Shown here piece after piece: positions 54,257-63,470 of a stretch of DNA of 64,000 bases. The DNA is from JANQTF01 sp036835375 (lineage in GTDB: Bacteria > Bacteroidota > Bacteroidia > J057). The notes beneath the pieces were generated by a model. It saw only the letters and a program-made list of their open reading frames with translations. It was not told where the DNA came from and did not search any database. Each line of letters opens with the position of its first letter. Position 1 is the stretch's first letter. The position numbers were made by a program, and so were the translations under genes. The stretch lies in NCBI GenBank assembly GCA_036835375.1, contig DAITMB010000006.1, positions 1 through 64,000 of the forward strand, written 5' to 3'.

Positions 54257-55276
54257 ATGAATCCTACTTCTCCTACTGTTCCCGTGATAGACGTGTCGCC
54301 ATTGGTCCAGGGATCGGGCGATCGGCAGGCTGTAGCGACGCAGCTTCATACGGCATGTCGCGAATCGGGCTTTTTTTACGTGCGTGGACACGGCATCAAT
54401 GAGGAACTGATTCGGCGACTTTATGCCCTGAGCGTAGATTTTTTTGCGCAGCCCGAAGCAGAGAAAATGAAAATCCACATGACGCTGGGAGGGAAAGCCT
54501 GGCGCGGCTTTTTTCCTGTCGGGGAAGAACTTACCTCCGGAAAACCCGATCAGAAGGAAGGGATCTACTTTGGGACGGAGCTGGGGCCGAATGATCCGCG
54601 TGTGCAAGCTGGCCTTCCGATGCATGGAGTGAATCTCTTTCCAGCGCAGCCGCCTGGGTTGGCAGACACTGTCTTGGCATATATTGATGCGCTGACACAG
54701 CTGGGCCATCAGCTCATGACGGGGATTGCCTTGAGCCTGGGACTGCCTGAATCTTACTTTGCCGATCGATACACGCGTGACCCACTGACGTTATTTCGCA
54801 TTTTTCATTACCCTTCCACCTCGCCTGAGGAGCGCGAAACGACTTGGGGCGTGGGCGAACACACAGATTATGGCATGCTCACCATGCTGCTTCAAGACCA
54901 GGTCGGCGGGTTGCAAGTGCGATCTGCGGGCCAGTGGATCGAAGCCCCCTACTTGGAGGGCACATTTGTGTGCAACATTGGCGATATGCTCGACCGTATG
55001 ACCGGAGGCTACTACCGCTCCACTCCTCACCGCGTGCGCAACCAAAGTGGGCGGAGCCGCCTCTCCTTTCCCTTTTTCTTCGATCCTCATTTCGATGCGC
55101 AGATGGAAGCCATTGATCTTCAGGATGCACCTCACGCCGAGGAAGGCTACGACCGATGGGACGGTAGCCGTTTACATGAATTTTCAGGGACCTACGGCGA
55201 ATACGTGCTCAGCAAAGTCGCCAAAGTCTTTCCTCAGTTGCGCGACCAGGTAGAGCGCCAGCAGCCTCAAGCATAA
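54257..55276 (+). CDS. Isopenicillin N synthase-like 2-oxoglutarate/Fe(II) dioxygenase
   Basis: A 339-aa protein of the IPNS/plant-type 2OG-Fe(II) family. N-terminal DIOX_N region (VPVIDVSPL, RESGFFYVRGHGI) and C-terminal double-stranded beta helix with the iron ligands in GEHTDYGMLTML (His, Asp) and STPHRVRN (His), and RSRLSFPFFFDP (the co-substrate-binding Arg/Ser). These oxidise or hydroxylate small molecules; no pathway genes nearby indicate the substrate. It is a stand-alone gene. Confidence 0.9.
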   Translation: MNPTSPTVPVIDVSPLVQGSGDRQAVATQLHTACRESGFFYVRGHGINEELIRRLYALSVDFFAQPEAEKMKIHMTLGGKAWRGFFPVGEELTSGKPDQKEGIYFGTELGPNDPRVQAGLPMHGVNLFPAQPPGLADTVLAYIDALTQLGHQLMTGIALSLGLPESYFADRYTRDPLTLFRIFHYPSTSPEERETTWGVGEHTDYGMLTMLLQDQVGGLQVRSAGQWIEAPYLEGTFVCNIGDMLDRMTGGYYRSTPHRVRNQSGRSRLSFPFFFDPHFDAQMEAIDLQDAPHAEEGYDRWDGSRLHEFSGTYGEYVLSKVAKVFPQLRDQVERQQPQA

Positions 55277-55304
55277 GGCTCTTAACCAGTCGGCATTCAG
55301 GTAT

Positions 55305-57695
55305 TTAAACAACCTGCGCCGCCATCATTCGCCCTGAGAGCACCTTCACCACTGTTTGATACAGCAGTCCTTTGTCCACAGGCTTGGTGAGCAGGGTGTC
55401 CATTCCGATTTCCATCACGCGCTCCCGTGTACTCTCCGCGACATCCGCCGTGACCGCGATGATGGGAATGTGTTGAGCTTCGGCACCTGCCTCCCCTGCT
55501 CGAATGGCCATCGTCGCTTCATATCCATCCATTTCGGGCATTTGAAGGTCCATGAGAATGAGATCGAACGGCTCTTTCCGTAGTAGATCAAGCGCTTCCA
55601 GCCCATTGGCAGCAACGGCAAAGGTCGTGTTTTCCCATTTTTTCAAAATGGCCTTCATCACCAGTTGGTTTACAGGGTTGTCCTCGACCAACAATAGATG
55701 CGTGCCTTTCAAGTCGAATGTGTCAATCGGAAAGTACGGCATCTCGGGCTGCTGTGGAAGATCCGCCACATCATAAGGCAGTTCCACCATGCAGGCGGTG
55801 CCTTCACCCAGCGTGCTACTGAGCCGGATCGTGCCCCGATGCAGGTCCACTAAGTGCTTCACGATGCTCAGCCCCAGGCCCAGGCCACCAAATTTTCGCT
55901 TGTGGGTGATATTTTCCTGAACAAAAGAATCGAAGAGCGTGTCAATTTTTTCTGACGGAATCCCAATACCTGTGTCCTCCACGCGAATCACCAATCGTAT
56001 CTGATGCTCGGTCACGGGAATGGCTGAAAGGCTGAGTTGAATCTTGCCTTTCTCGGTGAATTTCACTGAGTTGTTCAACAAATTCTGTACAATCTGCCCC
56101 AGTCGAATCGGATCACCCGTGAGCAAAGGCGGCAGAGAAGGATCTACCAAAAGGTCAAATTGGAGATTTTTCTGCTGTGCGTGATGGGCTGCGCCTTTCC
56201 AAGTCAGCTCCAACGCACACATGGGCGCAAAATCCAACCGATTCAGAAATAGCTCGCCTTTTTCGATTTTGGAAAAATCAAGGATGTCATTGACCGACGT
56301 CAGCAGGCTCATGGAGGAAAGGCGAATCACCTCGCAGTGTCCTTTGACCTTTGGGTCAGTTCCCTCCTGCATCATGATGTCCGTCAGGGCCATGATTGCG
56401 TTGAGCGGCGTGCGGAGCTCATGGCTCATGTTGGAGAGGAAATACGACTTGACCTCGTTCATTTCCTCGGATCGCTTGAGCGCGAGGGCCTGCATCTGCT
56501 CTTTTTCGCTCTTGAGCAAGCGAATGCGATTGGCCATGGAGAGGGATAAGAAGATCACTTCCAGCCCCGTACCGAGCTTGGCACTGTTCGTCGCGAGAAA
56601 CGAATCACTCACGATCCCAAAATTACTCATGATGAATACCACGTATCCCGAAATCAGACATAGAATACCGGTAGTAAAAAACCCATCAATGGGCGCCTTT
56701 TTTCGGTAGCGAACGATGATGGAAGCCAAGCTCAAGAGGAGCAAGATCATCCCCGCTGCGTTCGCGAGAGGATACGTGATGCTGGGAATGGCCGGAGCCA
56801 AAAGCAGCATGGCCAGGAGCACTGCCAGCAACCCGAACCCCAGGGTAAAGCCGATGTGGAGAGCCTTGCTAAATTGGCGAATGCCCAAGAACACCTGGTT
56901 GTATCGACCAAAAAAGAACGTCGATACGATGGCAAAAAGTAACACTGACCGCTGCGAAAGCCAGCCTCCGTCGGGCGTCACGTATTGGTAGAAATAGCCA
57001 TCGAGGCTGAATTGCAGCAGCCCGACAAACACCACGTAGAGGCTGTAAAGCAAGAAGCTGCGTTCTTTGAGGGCAAAGAAAAAGAAAGCGTACGTGATGA
57101 AGGCGAGAATCAGAATGCCATAGAAAACACCAAAGATCCATTGCTCAAAATACGTGTTGGCAACCAGTGCAGGGCTGTCGCGCAAGACCAATGGGAGATT
57201 GATTACCTCTCCATCGCTCTGCAAGTAAAGGTATGCCTGGACGCTTTCTCCAGGCGCCAAGACGACGGGGAAAATGACCTTTCGGTGCGGAAAAGCCCGT
57301 TGCGGGAAGGGTAATTTATCTCCGCTGTTCGATTGGGTAAGGCCTCCCTGGCTAGACAGAAGGTAGAACGTAACCTCGTCGGTGATGGGCCTTCCCGTTT
57401 CGAGGTAATATCGCAGTTCCCGAGAAGATGCATTCTTCAGCGAAAAGGTGACCCAGTAGGCTCCGTTGGTGAATCCAAAATTCTGGTTGGCCGAAAGGAC
57501 TGGCACAAAATTCAAGCTGTGCTGCCCGGCTATTATTTCTTCAACGCGTATTTCGCCCGGCTCTGCATACGCTACCTGCGCGTGTTCGTGGATCGACACC
57601 GAAGTGGGAAGATGGTCCTCCTGAAAAATGTGCTGCGCCTGCACCCTTCCGAGCGTCAGCAGGAGCGCTACATACCAACAAAGAATTCTTATCAT
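55305..57695 (-). CDS. 7TM-DISM hybrid histidine kinase with receiver domain
   Basis: A 796-aa hybrid sensor kinase. Signal peptide, an extracytoplasmic 7TMR-DISM-type sensor domain (VSIHEHAQVAYAEPGE; GAYWVTFSLKNASS) followed by a 7TM-DISM membrane unit (residues about 185-390), a HisKA dimerisation domain with phosphorylated His425 (LSNMSHELRTPLNAI), HATPase_c (QNLLNNSVKFT, DTGIGIP, FGGLGLGLSIVKHL), and a C-terminal receiver domain with phospho-acceptor Asp716 (LILMDLQMPEMDG). DISM domains are thought to sense small organic ligands, possibly carbohydrates. No separate output regulator adjoins. It converges with the 2OG dioxygenase gene on the plus strand (28 bases). Confidence 0.93.
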   Translation of the reverse strand: MIRILCWYVALLLTLGRVQAQHIFQEDHLPTSVSIHEHAQVAYAEPGEIRVEEIIAGQHSLNFVPVLSANQNFGFTNGAYWVTFSLKNASSRELRYYLETGRPITDEVTFYLLSSQGGLTQSNSGDKLPFPQRAFPHRKVIFPVVLAPGESVQAYLYLQSDGEVINLPLVLRDSPALVANTYFEQWIFGVFYGILILAFITYAFFFFALKERSFLLYSLYVVFVGLLQFSLDGYFYQYVTPDGGWLSQRSVLLFAIVSTFFFGRYNQVFLGIRQFSKALHIGFTLGFGLLAVLLAMLLLAPAIPSITYPLANAAGMILLLLSLASIIVRYRKKAPIDGFFTTGILCLISGYVVFIMSNFGIVSDSFLATNSAKLGTGLEVIFLSLSMANRIRLLKSEKEQMQALALKRSEEMNEVKSYFLSNMSHELRTPLNAIMALTDIMMQEGTDPKVKGHCEVIRLSSMSLLTSVNDILDFSKIEKGELFLNRLDFAPMCALELTWKGAAHHAQQKNLQFDLLVDPSLPPLLTGDPIRLGQIVQNLLNNSVKFTEKGKIQLSLSAIPVTEHQIRLVIRVEDTGIGIPSEKIDTLFDSFVQENITHKRKFGGLGLGLSIVKHLVDLHRGTIRLSSTLGEGTACMVELPYDVADLPQQPEMPYFPIDTFDLKGTHLLLVEDNPVNQLVMKAILKKWENTTFAVAANGLEALDLLRKEPFDLILMDLQMPEMDGYEATMAIRAGEAGAEAQHIPIIAVTADVAESTRERVMEIGMDTLLTKPVDKGLLYQTVVKVLSGRMMAAQVV

Positions 57696-58096
57696 AACTC
57701 ACCCCAAGCATTGTGCTGCTACTGCCTGACAGTAGATCGGGACACAACCTACGCCCTTCAAGCGGTTATTCTGGGTCAAGTTTCCTCGTAGCATTACGCC
57801 AAATTTGAAGGGGATCAGGAAGCAAATTACGCATCGGAGCTTGCAAGAATTTTCAGACATTCTTTCCTGATATTGTTCCTCATGTGTTCCCTGAAAATTC
57901 TCTGACTCGATATGGAAAAAGGGGGACTCCATTCGCACGTGGGTGGACTTTATCAGCATTAGTGCCTACAAACCTATGCCTTGGCTTACATAAGAATCAT
58001 ATCGGACCGTGACTTTTCTCATCTCACAAATGGCCCCAAATCACAAATTTTCCACCTTCATGACTGCTGTCTTTGCTCCCTCCACAACATCTCCAT
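57696..58096. other. Intergenic region, about 400 bases
   Basis: It separates the divergent kinase and hemerythrin genes. It contains a small inverted repeat, CTACTG (57719-57724) and CAGTAG (57730-57735), and otherwise no supported gene. The ORF at 57699-57959 on the minus strand has no recognisable features. Confidence 0.4.
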
Positions 58097-58780
58097 ATGC
58101 CTGCTGCCTCTCTTCTACTTCGCGAATGGGTATCAAATAGCCCGCGCCTTTCTGTGCTCTTGGATCGGTTTAAGCCCCTGACGAACCCCGCAGAGCCGGC
58201 TTCTTCGAAAGAGTTTTTGGCTGACATCATGCAGGCATTTGACGATCCGGACAGCTTCCAGCCCAACCGCCTGCGAAAGTACCCGATCCCGATGATCTTA
58301 GATTATCTCTATCGCACGCACCGCTACTACCTTGAGCAGCGCCTTCCCGAAATCGAGCAAAGTGCCGAGCGCCTGGTGGAGCATTGCGAAGGTAAGTACC
58401 CCATTTTGTCACTGCTGATTTCTTTCCTGACTCATTACCGACAGCACTTGGCGGCGCATATCCGGGAAGAAGAGGCAACAGTGTTTCCCTACGTGACCTA
58501 TCTTTTTTTCCGGAAGGAATATGGCGAGGCCTTTGCTCAGATTCATGCGCCATCTACTGGCAAGGGATCGCTGATCGTCGATCAGCCCGATCATGATCAT
58601 GCGTTGGCCCAAGGACTTCTTCAGTGGCGAGAAGTCATTGCGAAAGAATATCCAGAACTGCCTGAACTGTGGCCCTGTCAGGTACTATTTCACCAGCTAG
58701 ATGCCTTTTCCGATGACCTTCACCTCCACGAGCGCCTCGAAGAAGAGGTCTTGATGCCGCTGGCAAGAGGATTAGAATAG
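58097..58780 (+). CDS. Hemerythrin-domain protein (RIC/ScdA-like)
   Basis: About 227 aa. An N-terminal 45-residue part (SNSPRLSVLLDRF) precedes a helical hemerythrin-like bundle with metal-ligand-type residues in YRTHRYYLEQ, LTHYRQHLAAHIREEE, DHDHALA and LHLHERLEEEVLMPLARG, the usual order of the RIC/YtfE repair-of-iron-centres family. Such proteins bind a di-iron site and are linked to nitrosative stress or iron-sulfur repair. The family's N-terminal ScdA domain is mostly absent. ATG 58097 was preferred to a TTG at 58073. Confidence 0.82.
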   Translation: MPAASLLLREWVSNSPRLSVLLDRFKPLTNPAEPASSKEFLADIMQAFDDPDSFQPNRLRKYPIPMILDYLYRTHRYYLEQRLPEIEQSAERLVEHCEGKYPILSLLISFLTHYRQHLAAHIREEEATVFPYVTYLFFRKEYGEAFAQIHAPSTGKGSLIVDQPDHDHALAQGLLQWREVIAKEYPELPELWPCQVLFHQLDAFSDDLHLHERLEEEVLMPLARGLE

Positions 58781-58894
58781 CGAGGATTCAACAAAAATGA
58801 GGAAAAAAGCCTTCTTCATTGCAGCGACTCACAAAGTCATTGCCCATTTTTGCTTTCACGCTTCCCGATACTTCCTTGCCAAGACCCCGAACAG

Positions 58895-59395
58895 ATGAAC
58901 CTTCGAAAAATTCATGAGACCGACGCAGCGGCGTTTCTCCGATTTATGCATGAAATAGATGCAGAGTCGCCATTTTCGCTTCTGAAACCCGGAGAAAGGC
59001 GGACTAGCTTGGCTGAGCAGCGGACTGACATCAAGTCTTACGACCTCCACGCAAATCGGGTGATTTTCATTATGGAAGACGGACCCGACATCGTCGGGTG
59101 GATCGGTGGCTGGGGAGAGCGCTTTGCGCGAGTCAAGCACAGCATTTGGCTCTCGATGGCCGTCAAGCAAGCTTACCGAAGGCAAGGCATCGGTCGTCAA
59201 CTGATTGGCGCGCTGGAGGACTGGGCGCGAGACAGTCAGCTGCGGCGCATAGAGCTTCAGGTCGTGACCACCAATCTTCCAGCGCTACAACTGTATCAAA
59301 CTGCCGGATACGAGATCGAAGGAACCCGCCGTGGGGTCTATTTGCTGGATGGCGAATATCTCGACGAATACTTCATGGCCAAGCACTTACAGTAG
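58895..59395 (+). CDS. GNAT-family acetyltransferase
   Basis: A 166-aa enzyme with the acetyl-CoA loop as YRRQGIGRQLIGALEDWA, preceded by HSIWLSMAVKQ and followed by LQVVTTNLPALQLYQTAGYEIEGTRRG. This order resembles RimI/ribosomal or small-molecule GNATs. ATG 58895 was chosen because the longer TTG-initiated frame (58850) has no family match. It lies downstream of the hemerythrin gene with a 114-base gap and before the tRNA-Ser. Confidence 0.85.
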   Translation: MNLRKIHETDAAAFLRFMHEIDAESPFSLLKPGERRTSLAEQRTDIKSYDLHANRVIFIMEDGPDIVGWIGGWGERFARVKHSIWLSMAVKQAYRRQGIGRQLIGALEDWARDSQLRRIELQVVTTNLPALQLYQTAGYEIEGTRRGVYLLDGEYLDEYFMAKHLQ

Positions 59396-59544
59396 AGATC
59401 GAATGGGATTGGGATACGATTGAATGAAATGATTGAATGACTATTTAATCCTGAATCGTTCAGGAGAAAACTTGAGAGACCGGACAGTAAACGCTGCCCT
59501 TCCATTTTTTTCGCTCCTCCCCTCTCGGAATTGCAAAACAGTCG

Positions 59545-59552
59545 TATATTTG
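59545..59552 (+). promoter_or_regulatory. Candidate -7 box of tRNA-Ser (TATATTTG)
   Basis: An exact TAnnTTTG match ends 4 bases before the tRNA 5' end (59557), placing transcription start at or just after the first tRNA base. No clear -33 element was seen. Confidence 0.45.
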
Positions 59553-59556
59553 CACC

Positions 59557-59644
59557 GGAGGCGTGGCAGAGCGGTCGAACGCGGCGGTCTTGAAAACCGT
59601 TGTACCGTGAGGTACCGGGGGTTCGAATCCCTCCGCCTCCGCCA
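59557..59644 (+). tRNA. tRNA-Ser (anticodon UGA)
   Basis: Class II tRNA of 88 bases. Acceptor stem GGAGGCG pairs with CGCCTCC; anticodon loop CTTGAAA gives anticodon TGA (59591-59593); the long variable arm TACC...GGTA identifies a serine tRNA; T loop GTTCGAATC is standard. The discriminator is G and CCA is encoded. A terminator lies downstream at 59684. Confidence 0.97.
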
Positions 59645-59683
59645 GTCAGATTCACGCAATTTGGCCCAATAGATCAACCATCG

Positions 59684-59718
59684 ACTCGTCCTGTACACTG
59701 TGCGGGACGAGTTTTTTT
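59684..59718 (+). terminator. Rho-independent terminator after tRNA-Ser
   Basis: ACTCGTCC (59684-59691) pairs with GGACGAGT (59705-59712) over a 13-base loop, followed by seven T residues. Confidence 0.88.
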
Positions 59719-59869
59719 ATAGCGACCATCCTAAATGCATGTTGACTGGTTCTTCTCCACCAAAGGCTGTGCTAGCTTGTGGTTCTTTAAGATCCAATCC
59801 AGTACAAGAAGTCGTACATTGCGCGTAGCACGATTTTTTTGACGTTTGCGAACGAATTCTTCATCCTCC

Positions 59870-61084
59870 ATGATCAAGTTCCGCACCTTTTTGCTGATCA
59901 TCATAGGTCTTGCCGGACTGTCTTGTGAAGACAATCAGCAAGAATCAGATCTTCACAGTGCTAGCTGGGAGACCATTGGATCGGCGGCTCAGGGCACGGT
60001 AGTCAATTTCATGATGTGGCAGGGTAGTCAGCCCATCAATGACTATATGAACAACTATGTGGTGCCGGAAATGAAAGCCCGCTACAACATTGACCTGCGA
60101 ATTAGCGGGGGGCAAGGCCCTGAGATCGTGCAGTTGGTGATGGGTGAGCGCGAAGCTGGAGTCAAATCCGGGCAGGTGGACATGGTTTGGATCAATGGAG
60201 AGACCTTTTTTCAGCTACGCCAGGTTCAGGGACTATGGGGACCATTTATCGAAAAACTCCCCAATTCCCGCTACATAGATCTGGAAAGTCCTTATCTCAG
60301 CATCGATTTTCAGCAGGAAGTCAATGGCATGGAATGCCCTTGGAACGTGAGCCAGTTTGCGTTGGTGTATGACTCCTCACGGGTGGCGGCTCCTCCGCGC
60401 ACCCTTCAGGAACTGGAATCCTATGTGAAGGCTTATCCCGGCACATTCACCGTGTCTAATGATTTCACGGGCATGACCTTGCTCAAAAGCTTTTTAGCAG
60501 AGCTGAGTGGTTCTCCCACGGGCCTCAATGGGCCATTTGAGGAAGAAAAATATCTCAAGCTTTCGTCAGAGCTGTGGACCATCCTCAATCGGCTTAAACC
60601 ATATTTCTGGAAAGGGGGTTCTACCTTCCCGAAAGAGCACTCGGTGATGGACCAGATGTTTGCGAGCGGAGAATTATTGATTTCCTATGCATTTGGCGAA
60701 GGTGGGATAGAGGATAAAGTTCGAAGCGGGCTATTTCCCGTCACGACGCGTGGCTATGTATGGGAAAACGGGACGATTCTCAACGCCAATTTTCTGGGCA
60801 TCACTTACAATTCTTCCAACAAAGCAGGGGCGATGATGGTGATTAACTTCATGATTTCGCCAGAAGCTCAGCTAAAAAAATCCGATCCGGACGGCATGGA
60901 TTCCAACACAGTGCTCGACCTCGACCGATTGCCCGCCACCTGGCAGCAGCAGTTTTCGGAACTGCCCAAGCGCAAATATGGTCCCGAAATGAGCGATATC
61001 GCTGCCCACGCGATTCAAGAACCTGACGCTCAGTACATGATTCGGCTATACGACGACTTTAGGACCGAAGTCATTGAAAAATAA
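59870..61084 (+). CDS. YnjB-like ABC transporter substrate-binding lipoprotein
   Basis: About 404 aa. Lipoprotein signal ending in IGLAGLSC. Class-I-type substrate-binding fold with MMWQGSQPINDYMNNY, ISGGQGPEIVQLVMGEREAG, GQVDMVWINGETFF, CPWNVSQFALVYDSS and GMTLLKSFLAEL, a pattern matching the YnjB group (YnjBCD transporter, related to thiamine/iron-type binding proteins). It is the first gene of a five-gene unit; its stop overlaps the TTG start of the permease by 11 bases. ATG 59870 was chosen; a TTG at 59846 was rejected. Substrate is not known. Confidence 0.85.
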   Translation: MIKFRTFLLIIIGLAGLSCEDNQQESDLHSASWETIGSAAQGTVVNFMMWQGSQPINDYMNNYVVPEMKARYNIDLRISGGQGPEIVQLVMGEREAGVKSGQVDMVWINGETFFQLRQVQGLWGPFIEKLPNSRYIDLESPYLSIDFQQEVNGMECPWNVSQFALVYDSSRVAAPPRTLQELESYVKAYPGTFTVSNDFTGMTLLKSFLAELSGSPTGLNGPFEEEKYLKLSSELWTILNRLKPYFWKGGSTFPKEHSVMDQMFASGELLISYAFGEGGIEDKVRSGLFPVTTRGYVWENGTILNANFLGITYNSSNKAGAMMVINFMISPEAQLKKSDPDGMDSNTVLDLDRLPATWQQQFSELPKRKYGPEMSDIAAHAIQEPDAQYMIRLYDDFRTEVIEK

Positions 61085-61928
61085 GCTATCACATATCGGC
61101 CTGATATTTTTCGTGCTAATCGGCGTGCTACCGTTCGCGTCGGCATTTTTCTACGCACTTTTTTACAGCATGGGACTTGCCGGGGTCATCAGCGAGGGTT
61201 TCACCCTACAGCCCTGGATGGCTGTGTGGCAATCGGGAGAATTTCTACGCTCCTTTGGGTACAGTGCCGCCATTGCTGGTATCTCTGTAGGGTTGTCGGT
61301 GAGTACAGCGATGTGGATCACCCTTCAATTTAACAAGGAGCTGGACCACCGGATTTTATCCTTCGTGATGTACCTGCCCTTGGCGATCCCGGGTGTGGTG
61401 GCTGCATTTTTCACAATGCAATTGTTCTCCAAATCGGGCCTTTTTTCCCGAATTGCTTATCATTTGGGCTGGATCAGCGAAGTAAGAGAATTTCCCGACT
61501 TGATCAACGACCCATTGGCTGTGGGGATCATGCTCACATTCGTCACCCTTGTGACACCATTTTTTGTGCTCCTGTTTGTGAATGTGTACAAAAATGAGCG
61601 GGTGGAAGAGCTATCGGAACTAGCCCGGACCTTGGGAGCAAGTTCCCGACAGGTGCTATGGCGGGTGAGGCTGCCGATTTTGCTGCGCAAAACCTCGACC
61701 CTCATTGCGCTGTATTTCATTTTTCTGCTCGGCTCCTATGAAGTCCCCCTTGTTCTGGGGCAAGAATCCCCGCAAATGCTCTCTGTGTTGATCATCCGGG
61801 AGATCAAGCAATATGACTTGAGCAAGATTTCGGAAGGCTATGTGGTCGCAGTGATCTACACGATATTGGTGTCGCTGGCGGCGGTGCTGTTGTTCTTTCA
61901 GAAAAAATCTTCTTCTCCTCATGCCTAG
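61074..61928 (+). CDS. ABC transporter permease 1 (YnjC N-terminal half-like)
   Basis: A 284-aa membrane protein with about six spans (for example LIFFVLIGVLPFASAFFYALFY) and the cytoplasmic EAA-type loop ELARTLGASSRQVLWRVRLPI that contacts the ATPase. Starts with TTG inside the preceding gene and its end overlaps the next gene by 8 bases, so translation is coupled. In E. coli the two permease halves form one long YnjC; here they are separate genes. Confidence 0.88.
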   Translation: MKNKLSHIGLIFFVLIGVLPFASAFFYALFYSMGLAGVISEGFTLQPWMAVWQSGEFLRSFGYSAAIAGISVGLSVSTAMWITLQFNKELDHRILSFVMYLPLAIPGVVAAFFTMQLFSKSGLFSRIAYHLGWISEVREFPDLINDPLAVGIMLTFVTLVTPFFVLLFVNVYKNERVEELSELARTLGASSRQVLWRVRLPILLRKTSTLIALYFIFLLGSYEVPLVLGQESPQMLSVLIIREIKQYDLSKISEGYVVAVIYTILVSLAAVLLFFQKKSSSPHA

Positions 61929-62691
61929 CTGGAAACCCTACATACTGACCCTGCTGGTGCTGCTCACGCTGTTTCCGTTTGGATACCTGGTGCTGCTGTC
62001 ACTGGCTGCGGAATGGCGATTTCCGGATCTGCTGCCGGGCTATTTCGGGCTGGCCAACTGGCGCGCCATTTGGGCTTCTGAAGTGGGCTTGCTGAGCAGT
62101 TTTTCCATTTCTATCCTGATTTCTCTCTCTGTGGCCACGATTTCCACCTTGTCGGGATTTCTCATCAGCCGATCCGTGGCCTACCACCCCCGCAAGCGAT
62201 TGCTCACCTTGATCACCTATTTTCCTTATCTGCTGGCTCCGGTAGTGTTAGCGGTCTGCCTGAGCTTTTTTTTCTTGAAACTTGGCTTAATGGGGAATGT
62301 CACAGGCGTGATCGTGGCGCAGTTGATGATTGCATTCCCCTATTCGCTGATTTTTTTCAGCAGCTTTTGGAGTGAGAGAACCAAGCGTTTTGAAGAGTTG
62401 GTTTTGACCTTGGGAGGAACCTCCATACAGGCATATGTGAAAGTGCTGCTACCTTTGGCCAAAGGCATGCTCTTGATTTGCTTTTTTCAAACCTTTCTGA
62501 TTTCCTGGTTTGAGTATGGCCTTACGTTAATCATCGGGGTAGGAAAAGTGCAGACCCTGACGATCAAGGTGTTTCTGTTTATCAAGGAAGCCAACTTCTA
62601 CTACGGCGCACTGAGCTGTTGTCTGCTGATCTTTCCGCCGGTGGTCCTCTTGTATCTGAACAAAAAGTACGTTTTCAACAAGCTGGTATAA
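61921..62691 (+). CDS. ABC transporter permease 2
   Basis: A 256-aa permease with six hydrophobic segments and an EAA-type loop (FEELVLTLGGTSIQAYVKVLLPLAKG). Its ATG overlaps the end of permease 1 and its TAA overlaps the ATG of the ATPase (TAATG). It would form the translocation pore together with permease 1. Confidence 0.88.
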   Translation: MPSWKPYILTLLVLLTLFPFGYLVLLSLAAEWRFPDLLPGYFGLANWRAIWASEVGLLSSFSISILISLSVATISTLSGFLISRSVAYHPRKRLLTLITYFPYLLAPVVLAVCLSFFFLKLGLMGNVTGVIVAQLMIAFPYSLIFFSSFWSERTKRFEELVLTLGGTSIQAYVKVLLPLAKGMLLICFFQTFLISWFEYGLTLIIGVGKVQTLTIKVFLFIKEANFYYGALSCCLLIFPPVVLLYLNKKYVFNKLV

Positions 62692-63437
62692 TGTTTTTGG
62701 AAGTAAAAAATATCGTGAAAACATTTCACCAGGAGAATGTGATCAAAGATCTCACCTTCACCCTGGAAGCGCACAAGACCCTGAGCGTATTGGGAAAGTC
62801 TGGCTGTGGAAAGACGACCATGCTCAAGATTTTGGGCGGGCTTGTGAAGCCAGATTCGGGCCATATTCTGCTCCAAAACACCCTGATTGATCAACAGACG
62901 CCCTCCGCCCGGCACATTGTGTATCTCTATCAAGAAGACTTGCTTTTTCCTCACCTCAACGTCTTCGAAAACATTGCCTTTGGTCTTCGCCTCAAAAAAA
63001 TACCATCCCAAGAGGTCACTTCGAAGGTGGAAAAAATGATTCATAGCCTTGAGCTAAACGGCCAAGAGAAAAAAATGCCTCATCAACTTTCGGGTGGACA
63101 GCGGCAGCGCGTGTCTTTTGGTCGGGCCATCATCACCAATCCCTCTCTGTTGTTGCTGGATGAGCCATTTGGGAGCCTCGACGCGGGCACAAGGCAGCGA
63201 ATGCAAGAGTTGTTCAAAAAGCTGGCAGCAGAGTTTCGTATTACGTCCCTCTTTGTGACCCACGACCTCAAAGAAGCTATTCTGATGGGAGACGAAATCG
63301 CGTTCATGCGCAAAGGACAACTGACTGTGTACCCAAACAAGGAGGCTTTTGTCCGCGATCCAGAGACAGGCGTGAGAGATGAAATCAACTTTTGGGGAGA
63401 ACTGCTTCCCCTGCAACTCAATCATGACACAGTTTGA
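62691..63437 (+). CDS. ABC transporter ATPase (YnjD-like)
   Basis: A 248-aa ATPase. Walker A GKSGCGKTT, Q-loop LYQEDLLFPHLNV, signature LSGGQRQRVSFGRA, Walker B LLLLDEPFGSLD, and H-loop FVTHDLKEA. It energises uptake by the YnjBCD-like importer. Start ATG at 62691 overlaps the previous stop. Confidence 0.95.
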   Translation: MFLEVKNIVKTFHQENVIKDLTFTLEAHKTLSVLGKSGCGKTTMLKILGGLVKPDSGHILLQNTLIDQQTPSARHIVYLYQEDLLFPHLNVFENIAFGLRLKKIPSQEVTSKVEKMIHSLELNGQEKKMPHQLSGGQRQRVSFGRAIITNPSLLLLDEPFGSLDAGTRQRMQELFKKLAAEFRITSLFVTHDLKEAILMGDEIAFMRKGQLTVYPNKEAFVRDPETGVRDEINFWGELLPLQLNHDTV

Positions 63438-63470
63438 TTCCAACCCCAACCTCGCTTCTAAGACACAGCA

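Noticed and set aside
57699..57959. 86-aa minus-strand ORF upstream of the kinase
   Set aside because: No recognisable features and overlaps the likely promoter region of the kinase gene.
61074..61928. TTG start of permease 1 considered as a misannotation
   Set aside because: No ATG occurs before residue 33, and the first residues form the expected first membrane segment, so TTG is retained.
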